From NCBI RefSeq assembly GCF_964340395.1, contig NC_135552.1:441001-505000 (forward strand): 64,000 nucleotides of DNA, given 5' to 3'. This stretch comes from Glandiceps talaboti. Taxonomy: Eukaryota > Hemichordata > Enteropneusta > Spengelidae. Of the stretch, positions 57,348-64,000 are shown piece after piece. The position numbers and the translations under genes are program-made. Under the pieces are notes generated by a model. The model searched no databases. It saw only the letters and a list, made by a program, of their open reading frames with translations, and was not told where the DNA came from. Each line of letters starts with the position of its first letter. The stretch's first letter is position 1.

Positions 57348-57359
57348 GCTCTGTTTCCG

Positions 57360-57484
57360 GAAAGATACTCACCTAAATATTCTTACAATAGGATTTGTTT
57401 GCAATTCCCGATGCTTTTCCAATAAAACTTTATTAACCCACCTCCTCCTACAATTACTGCCCTCAACGTTGGAAGACCAGTTGC
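57360..57484 (+). repeat. Left inverted terminal repeat of DIRS copy B
   Basis: From 'aaagatactcacctaaatat' to 'ggaagaccagttgc'; matched in reverse complement at 63175-63299 with only one or two differences. Confidence 0.9.
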
Positions 57485-57760
57485 TTTTTTTGGAACACAG
57501 TGTGAAACACATAGTGTTATCTAGTGTACCAGAAACCCGGTGTTTTTCCTCTGCTGATCAGTGAATTCTTGTGGTTTGCGGTTTCGTTGACAATATATTG
57601 TCTTGCAACCAGTTTGTAAATCTTTTCGCTGATTTTTCTTCACTTTTTCTGTGAAGATTTTCGTTTTCTAGATCGTGGTAGTGTTGGCGGTTTTATTACC
57701 CGCCTTGCTTATTATATATACCGTTTATTGATACATTGTTTTTTATTTCTCCCTATCATC

Positions 57761-59990
57761 ATGCCTAACGGTAAGAAGAAAGGGGATTGTGGTCATTCTA
57801 TGGCAAATCGCGATGACCATTCTGTCTGCCGGAATTGTCGGCAGTGTTCTAGCGATGCTCCGTGCACTGTGTGTATGTCGTGGGATCCGCTTATGGGCTG
57901 AGCTCGGTCCAAGCGTTGATCACGGCCAAGGTAAGGAGACACATCGCAAAGGTAGGTCCATTTTGTCGAGTACTTCGCCAGCCGGTGCAGGCCATGCTAT
58001 GTCTTCCCTTTCAGATTCAACAACAGGTAAGACTCACCAACTGTGCAAAACCGTCCTTTTCAGGGCAAAACTAGTACCTCTACGTCAACTGGGGTGAATG
58101 GTGGTTCGTTAACTCAGCACCTTCACAACCAGTCTGATCGTAACAACTCTCCGTTAGGCAAACGCAAGTCTGACACTGGTCCAACGCGATCTGCCTGTGT
58201 CGGTAGTCAGGGTAACGGTATTGAACCGGCCCCCTGTTTGTCTACCAGTCCAGGTAGTGGCTCAAATGTCATGAGAACGGAGACTTTTCGAGAGCCATTG
58301 TTAGGTAAAATGCCTTGTAATACCAATAATAATGCCTTCAATGCCTGGCGATGAATGAGTGTCTGTGCTTCTTTCACCGCGGCATCGTTCAGTTTTATGT
58401 TCACATTCTCCGTCCCCAGTTAGGTGGAGGAGACGTGAGAGTCATGATAGTACGGTCTCGTCCTCTTCTCAATTGGATTACAGTCCTCGTCGCTATAAAT
58501 GCAGGTGAGGTCAGAACGGAAGCATTAATTTTCTTCCAGTTCCGAGTCATCCAGTTCTAGGTCGTCTTATTATAGACGTTCAAAACGGTATCGACGTTGA
58601 CATTCATCATCAACATCACCGTCGGGTGACAGAAGGCATTACCGATGTCACTATGACCATGAACGATGCATAGATTTGGATCGTCGACATACTATGACGA
58701 GAGCCGGCATGGGGTAGAGCGCCACCAACAGCCAGAACCGACAAGGCGTTCAGCTTATCATCAGCCTGCTTCTATTGATACAGAAGTCATTAGACAGGCA
58801 GTTTTAGAGGCTGTAGCGGCTCTCCACCCAGTTAACATGTGCTGGGGCACCCACATCTGATCCGAGCACAGGCGGTGCCACTCCTTTAAGTTCTCAACGT
58901 GTTTCTCACAGAGAGAGGATGACTGATCCTGATGCTATTTCAGTTGCAGCATCTCATAGCAATGATTTTGGTGAATCCTCAGGGGAGGAAGAGAGGTCAA
59001 GAGGTCACAGTCCAACAATCTCTCGAGCCTCTTCCCCATGTAGGGAAGAAGAACCAGTGTTTGCATACAAGGATTGTATTCAGTGGGTCTACTCACACTT
59101 CCCAGCTGAGTGCACCCCTCCTAATTTGGTTCTTCCTCCTTTGTCTGAAACTGGTGCTGCCTTACGGGCTAGCAATCCCAAGGACCAGTCAACCCCCTTG
59201 TTGTTGCCTTATTCATCCCAGGTTCAGCCTCTTCATGATAAGATTTACCAGGAAGTGGTCAGCAGTGGAAAGGACCATACAGCCTTACGAGCTGGGGCCT
59301 ATCCATGGTTTCGTTATGGGGGTAAGGCATACCACACTCATTCATCGCAACCAGCATGTTCACACCCCCCACTGGATGGTAATGTGGATGCAGTGGATCA
59401 GGATCTATCATCGTTTACATCCGTCTATATAGACAAAGCTCACATTAAAAAGTTGGGTGATTCTGCACATCAACAACTTTGTGTAACGTCAACACTGAAC
59501 AGGTCCCTAGCTGTTCTATTCAAAGAACTTCAGGCTGTAAATCTCAATAGTCCTAAAGTATCTTGAATTATAGAGATTGTGGATAAGGGCTTGTCTCATA
59601 TACCAGAGTCTGCTTGCAGAGAGTATACAACTCTCCAATTAATAGTGAGGGATGCCTTTTTGAAACGCAAATCTGTTTCATTTTCTTCCGAGTTGAAACA
59701 GGAAGCTCGTTTAGCTCCTATTGGCATAACCAGTCTGTTTGATGGTCGTCTCACTGCACTAGCAGCACGTGCCAGTGAGGCTTAACAGTGAGAACACCTA
59801 TTATGGGATAAACCTTCTACACCCCGTGTACAACAGTCTAGGGCAAAACAAGTTGGTAATCGACCGGTGCCCGTTTGACGAGGCAAACAACCCAGTGCTC
59901 CTTACAAGTCCAAGACTTTTAATAGGGGTCGGGGGCAAGGTAATGTGTCTAAAGCTAAGACTGACAACATGCCTAGACCGTTCTCAGATT
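57761..59990 (+). pseudogene. DIRS copy B gag-like gene, multiply broken
   Basis: ATG at 57761 begins MPNGKKKGDCGHSM and carries the same Cys/His cluster as copy A (CGHSM, HSVC, CRQC, CTVC). It is interrupted by a stop at about 57900 and several frame changes. The best segment, 58919-59566, has KDCIQWVYSHFPAECTP and matches the gag core of copy A at about 30031; it stops at 59566, and 59579-59785 continues with SFSSELKQEARLAP, matching TQELKQEARGSS in copy A. Confidence 0.8.
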
Positions 59991-60133
59991 CCGCAGGTAG
60001 GGGGTCAGAGAGTGCTCAGCGCTCCTGACCCAATAACCACTCTCACTGTCCCCCCACCAGCACAGCAAAGTCCAGTGGGGGATGACTCCGTTTCTATGCA
60101 CAAAACTGGTCCGCAATATCATCTGACAGTTGG

Positions 60134-61984
60134 GTGCTAAATACAGTAAGAGACGGATACATCCTAGACTTCATATCACAGCCTCCACTGTCAACGAAGG
60201 TCATAGTTACCCCATTACCAAGGCAACCAGTTCGGGTTCTTGCCTTTATTAAAAATAAGAGAGGCCATTCAAGGTCTTTTAGAAAAGGCTGCTATTCGTA
60301 CAGTCAACCTGAAGAACGAGGGACCAGGGTTTTTCAACCACCTGTTTCTGGTCCCCAAAAAGTCGGGAGGCTGGAGACCAATTCTCAACCTCTCCGTTCT
60401 CAATCGGTATCTAGTAGTCCCCAAGTTTCAAATGGAAACACCCAGAGCGGTGTTGGCTGCCATTCAGCCAGGCGATTGGATTGCGTCCATAGATTTAAAG
60501 GACGCTTATTTCCATATACCTATTCACCCTGCCTGCTACAAGTACCTCCGTTTTGCAATCGATGGACAGGTATACGAATACATGGATCTCCCTTTCGGTC
60601 TGGCAACAGCACCACAAGTGTTTACACGGGTGGCGGCAGTGCCAGTGGCGTGGTTACACCAACATTCAATTCTGTTACACCCCTATTTAGACGATTGGTT
60701 ACTGAGGGGGAAGGAATGGGTCGTACTAGCCACTCAGGTGGCTGTGACGACAGATCTTCTCCAAAGACTAGGATTTATTCTCAGTCGGGAGAAATCATGT
60801 TTGACTCCCACCCAGGACATGACCTTTGTGGGAATGAGATTGCTGACGGAATTGGGAGTTGTTTGCCCAACCGAGGACCAAATCAGCAAACTATTAACCT
60901 TCATTCGGTCCATCCTTCTACAACGCTCAATAGTAGCAAGGAGTCTGTTATCTCTCCTGGGGCTGATGAATTCATGTATAGACATCCCCCCTTGGGCATG
61001 ACTAAGAGCGCGCCCGATCCAGTTATACCTATTAGCGCTTTGGTGCCCATCCAGTCAGCCATTGCAGACTTCCATCCCTTTTCGTCCCTCGAATTTATTG
61101 AGGGGGAAATCACTAGTACCCCCCAATCCCGACATCTCCTTATTCACCAATGTGTCAAACGAGGGATGGGGGCGCATGCGGGAGGTAATATGACATCAGG
61201 TCAATGGAATTTAACCGAACGCTGTCACCGCATAAACTGGCTAGAACTGAAGGTGTTCCTGGCCCTCCAGAAATTAGAGTTTCTGGTAGGAGGGCATTGC
61301 ATATTGGTACACTCAGACAACACAACAGTGGTTGCTTACATAAACAACATGGGGGGGGGGGGGGGCAGTCTCCCCAACTCTATGTTATCTGTTGTGGGAT
61401 CTAATGCTATGGTGTCATGACAAAAAGATTACGCTAATAGCCAGACACCTACCTGGCAGGCTGAATGGGATAGTCGATGCACTGTCCCAAGGGCGTCGGA
61501 GACCCAAGGGCGTCGGATACGACAGACCGAACGGGAACTACCACAGTGTGTAGTAGATCTGATTTTCCATTGTTGGGGTCGCCCATCAATGCATCTCTTT
61601 GCCACATACAAGAACAGGAAACTACCACTGTATGTGTCCCCAGTACCAGATCCAAGGGCAATGGTGGTGGATGCTCTCTCCATGTCGTGGGAGGGGAGCA
61701 TGGCATATGCCTTTCCACCAGTCATTCTGCTGCCCAGAGTTCTCAGGAAAATCCAGGAAGAGGGGCCAATGATATTTCTAGTGGCACCTCTTTGGCCCAC
61801 CAAAGCATGGTTCCCAACCAATCTCAATCTGTTGATAGCTTCTCCTCTCAAAATCCCACTGAGAGAGGATCTAATGACACAGGACAGGAACATCATTCAC
61901 CCAAACCCAGAGATGTTCCATCTTCATGTGTTTCGGTTGTCGAACAATCCCTCATGGAGAAAGGCTTTTCAAGAGAGTCTGTAG
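60134..61984 (+). pseudogene. DIRS copy B reverse transcriptase / RNase H, broken
   Basis: 60240-61001 holds the RT core: LFLVPKKSGGWRPILNL, IDLKDAYFHIPI, LPFGLATAP and YLDD, ending at a TGA right after the conserved PPWA. RNase H (WLELK, VHSDNTTVVAYIN) is in a different frame near 61240-61350, beside a G run at about 61350 that probably caused a slip. The post-RNase H region is open again at 61589-61984 (MHLFATYKNRKLPLYVS). A 428-codon ORF (60134-61420) covers most of the region in the alternative frame. Confidence 0.85.
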
Positions 61985-63000
61985 CCATTATTGCCACACC
62001 TCAGAGACCCAGTACACTGGCTACATACATTGAGAAATGGCAATTCTTCTGTAGTTGGTGTGACAGAAAACAGATTAGTCCTGTCAAAGTCACTAACAGG
62101 CAGTTAGCTGACTTCCTTCTTTTTCTTTTTGTCACCAAAAAGTACTCTCCCAATACTATTAAAGAATATCGGTCAGCCATTGCAGCCACCATTAAAAGTA
62201 TTCGAGGAGACGATTTTGGACAGGACAAAATCCTCTCCAATATGATTCGCCACTTCCTTCTTAAGCGTCCTCCCTCTAAACAAACAGTTCCACAGTGGAG
62301 TCTGCCACTGGTTTTATGAGTGTTACAGGAACCCCCTTTTGAGCCCATGGGTTCTGTGTCACTGAAAGCACTTACTCTCAAGACAGTTTTTCTTGTTGCC
62401 TTGGCATCTGGGAGAAGGCGTAGTGCAATCCATGCCCTGTGTATTAGTGAGGATCATTCAGCAGTAATGCATACTGCACCAGGATTTCTGGCCAAGAACC
62501 AGGTTTTGGGGTCAGTGCCTAATCTAATTATGATCAAGTCATTGGATGACTTTGTTGGGCGAGACAAAGTAGAACAGACTCTGTGTCCAGTGAGAGCACT
62601 TCGCTGGTATTTAGACCGATCTAAGTCATTTAGGAAGGGTAGGACACGACTGTTCATCCTGTTTCCCCCTTCGGTTAAAGATGACTGCTCCCCAGCAGAT
62701 ATTTCTAAATGGATTGTTGATACTGTCAAGTGGGCTTACGTAGAAGCCCAACAGGATCACTTATCTCCTCACAGAGTCACAGCTCATGAAGTAAGAGCTA
62801 TTGCTGCCTCATGGGCCCTCAGATCAGGCGTGCCTGTGGCTGACATTTTACAAGCGGTCATGTGGAGATCTCCTAATTCATTTATTAGCTATTATCTGCG
62901 GGGTATGTCTGACCATGCTGAGGATCTAGCCACTCTAGGTCCACTTAGCATTAGCCAGAATATCACATTAACAGGTCCTACAGAGACACCCAACACCTAG
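61477..63000 (+). pseudogene. DIRS copy B tyrosine recombinase with one internal stop
   Basis: Open from 61477 and again from 62320 to 63000 in the same frame, separated by a single TGA at 62317-62319. The catalytic residues all survive: Arg in ASGRRRSAIHAL, HEVR, and Tyr in FISYYLRG. Core-binding region: TLATYIEKWQFFCSWC. The single stop suggests recent loss compared with the more damaged gag and RT. Confidence 0.85.
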
Positions 63001-63020
63001 CTGGTGACAAATTCTGTATC

Positions 63021-63105
63021 CTATTGTAATATTTAGGTGAGTATCTTTCTGGAAACAGAATTGTCTCCCGAAACTAATTTCTGTTGAAGGAAAGATACTC
63101 ACCTA
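63021..63105. repeat. Internal complementary region of DIRS copy B
   Basis: Contains the right-end sequence joined to the left-end sequence in reverse complement ('ctcccgaaactaatttctgt' next to 'gtatctttctggaaacag'), as in copy A. Confidence 0.85.
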
Positions 63106-63174
63106 ACAGTCCCTCCCTCCTTCCCCACAGTCTCAGTATAGTTTGGTTTCTGGACTAAGATTTTGTTCCATAGC

Positions 63175-63299
63175 GCAACTGGTCTTCCAACGTTGAGGGC
63201 AGTAATTGTAGGAGGAGGTGGGTTAATAAAGTTTTATTGGAAAAGCATTGGGAATTGCAAGCAAATCCTATTGTAAGAATATTTAGGTGAGTATCTTTC
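63175..63299 (-). repeat. Right inverted terminal repeat of DIRS copy B
   Basis: Pairs with 57360-57484. The further 30 bases (63301-63330) are shared with the internal complementary region but not with the left end. Confidence 0.9.
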
Positions 63300-63332
63300 C
63301 TTCAACAGAAATTAGTTTCGGGAGAAACGACA

Positions 63333-64000
63333 ATTCTGTTCCATTTCATGCAGTTCAGATTTGAGTCGATCTCGTAGTTGTAATGGTACTCTGTGACTTG
63401 CGTGTACTACTGGTGTCACTTCTGGATCCAGTGTTATGTGGTACATGTACGGTAGGCTTCAAAGCATCCAACTATGTCATTGAAGCATTCTGGGTATATT
63501 TGTATTAAATGTTCTTTGCTTTTTATTGGTGGGTGGTCTTCAATTGCAGTATAGCCGTCAATGTATTCACTGTGTTTGCATGTGTCACTTGTTTGCTTTG
63601 TATTGGTGGACGGTCTTCAATGGGAGTATAGCCGTCGATGTATTCACTGTGTTTGCATGTGTCACTTGTTTGCTTTGTATTGGTGGACGGTCTTCAATGG
63701 GAGTATAGCCATCGATGTATTCTGTGTTTGCATGTGTCGCTTGTTTTCTTCTTATTTTACTGTCTTTGAGGTTTCTGTTGTTATTGAACAGTTCAGTGTA
63801 ATGAGATTAAGTTCTCTTCACGCCTGTCGACCCACGATAGCAGGACCTGGTGCATCAGTTATATAGAAAATACATGTTAATTTTCCTTCCTTTATACTAG
63901 GACGGAATGACTCTGGTTCCTAGCTGCTTGATTCTTGAACCACCATAGGCAGTTAGTTGAGCCTCGTTGCCTTGCAATACATTTGGTTTCGGTCTACCTT
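63333..64000 (-). pseudogene. Ty3/gypsy protease-RT linker remnant (right part)
   Basis: Minus-strand fragments in several frames. Nearest the DIRS edge, LDPEVTPVVHASHRVPLQLR and ELHEMEQ are the conserved block preceding gypsy RT. Farther right, FYITDAPGPAIVG then ELNLITLNC is the end of the protease domain, and QLTAYGGSRIKQLGT lies near 63950. Stops and frameshifts break it. It continues past the window edge and is the upstream part of the gene at 56758-57347. Confidence 0.85.
63563..63793. repeat. 77-bp tandem repeat, about three copies, inside gypsy
   Basis: 'gtattcactgtgtttgcatg' begins at 63563 and 63640, and a copy lacking 'cac' begins at 63717. It lies between the protease and RT-leader portions of the gypsy remnant. 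77 is not a multiple of three, so each added copy shifts the frame; expansion after the element's death is likely. Confidence 0.85.

Larger units (their letters stand above)
57350..63330 (+). mobile_element. DIRS-type retrotransposon copy B, degraded, inserted in gypsy pol
   Basis: About 6 kb with 125-bp inverted terminal repeats (57360-57484 and 63175-63299), an internal complementary region (63021-63105) and the gag, RT/RNase H, recombinase order of copy A. Protein similarity to copy A is clear but nucleotide divergence is substantial and the terminal repeats differ, so it is a related family rather than a recent duplicate. Gypsy RT codons stop at one end and resume at the other. Confidence 0.9.

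Noticed and set aside
63526-63866. Plus-strand ORFs with SLCLHVSLVCF repeats
   Set aside because: Antisense translation of the 77-bp repeat within the gypsy remnant.

Overview
The window reads as AT-rich, repeat-laden genomic DNA of a metazoan, most likely a marine invertebrate deuterostome (a guess from the repeat mix, not provable here). There is no prokaryotic architecture. Short exons with matching GT/AG splice phases are separated by very long introns, and the rest is nested transposable elements, satellites and microsatellites.

The one recognisable host gene runs left to right on the + strand and spans most of the window. Seven phase-compatible exons (23355-23410, 27428-27467, 35917-36027, 36453-36557, 51503-51665, 52123-52195, 54162-54220) encode a cytosolic N-terminal stretch and the S1-S4 voltage-sensor of a single-domain cation channel that looks like a sperm CatSper alpha subunit, closest to CatSper4. 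A further acidic/basic ORF (1077-1392) is a possible first exon. The pore and C-terminus lie beyond the window.

The introns, in order. (1) 2-5.6 kb: a dispersed tandem-repeat family fragment and a 36-bp minisatellite. (2) 6.0-12.6 kb: a 5'-truncated CR1/L2-like LINE (- strand) broken by a tRNA-derived SINE and by a 4.87-kb element with inverted termini, an ATT target duplication and GTGCAC-rich subterminal arrays; this element contains several unrecognised exon-like coding segments. (3) 14.27-19.67 kb: a hAT element with a decayed ZNF862/KIAA1586-like transposase. (4) 20-27 kb: tandem-repeat families, a MULE transposase scrap, long GTAT/GTAC microsatellites and a second SINE. (5) 28.1-34.4 kb: a nearly complete DIRS-type tyrosine-recombinase retrotransposon (gag with one frameshift, RT/RNase H, YR) with inverted terminal repeats and an internal complementary region. 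(6) 39.6-40.8 kb: a truncated L2-like LINE whose tail resembles the SINE tail. (7) 42.0 kb: a near-perfect hairpin with paired TGACGTCA motifs. (8) 43.2-51.4 kb: an 8.2-kb array of a 41-bp satellite. (9) 56.8-64 kb: a decayed Ty3/gypsy pol (- strand) split by a second, degraded DIRS copy (57.35-63.33 kb).

The strongest leads are the cargo-bearing inverted-repeat element at 7.1-12.0 kb, the long alternative frame overlapping the DIRS RT gene that stays open in two diverged copies, and the channel gene whose introns hold all of this. All family calls are from reading motifs by eye; no search was run.
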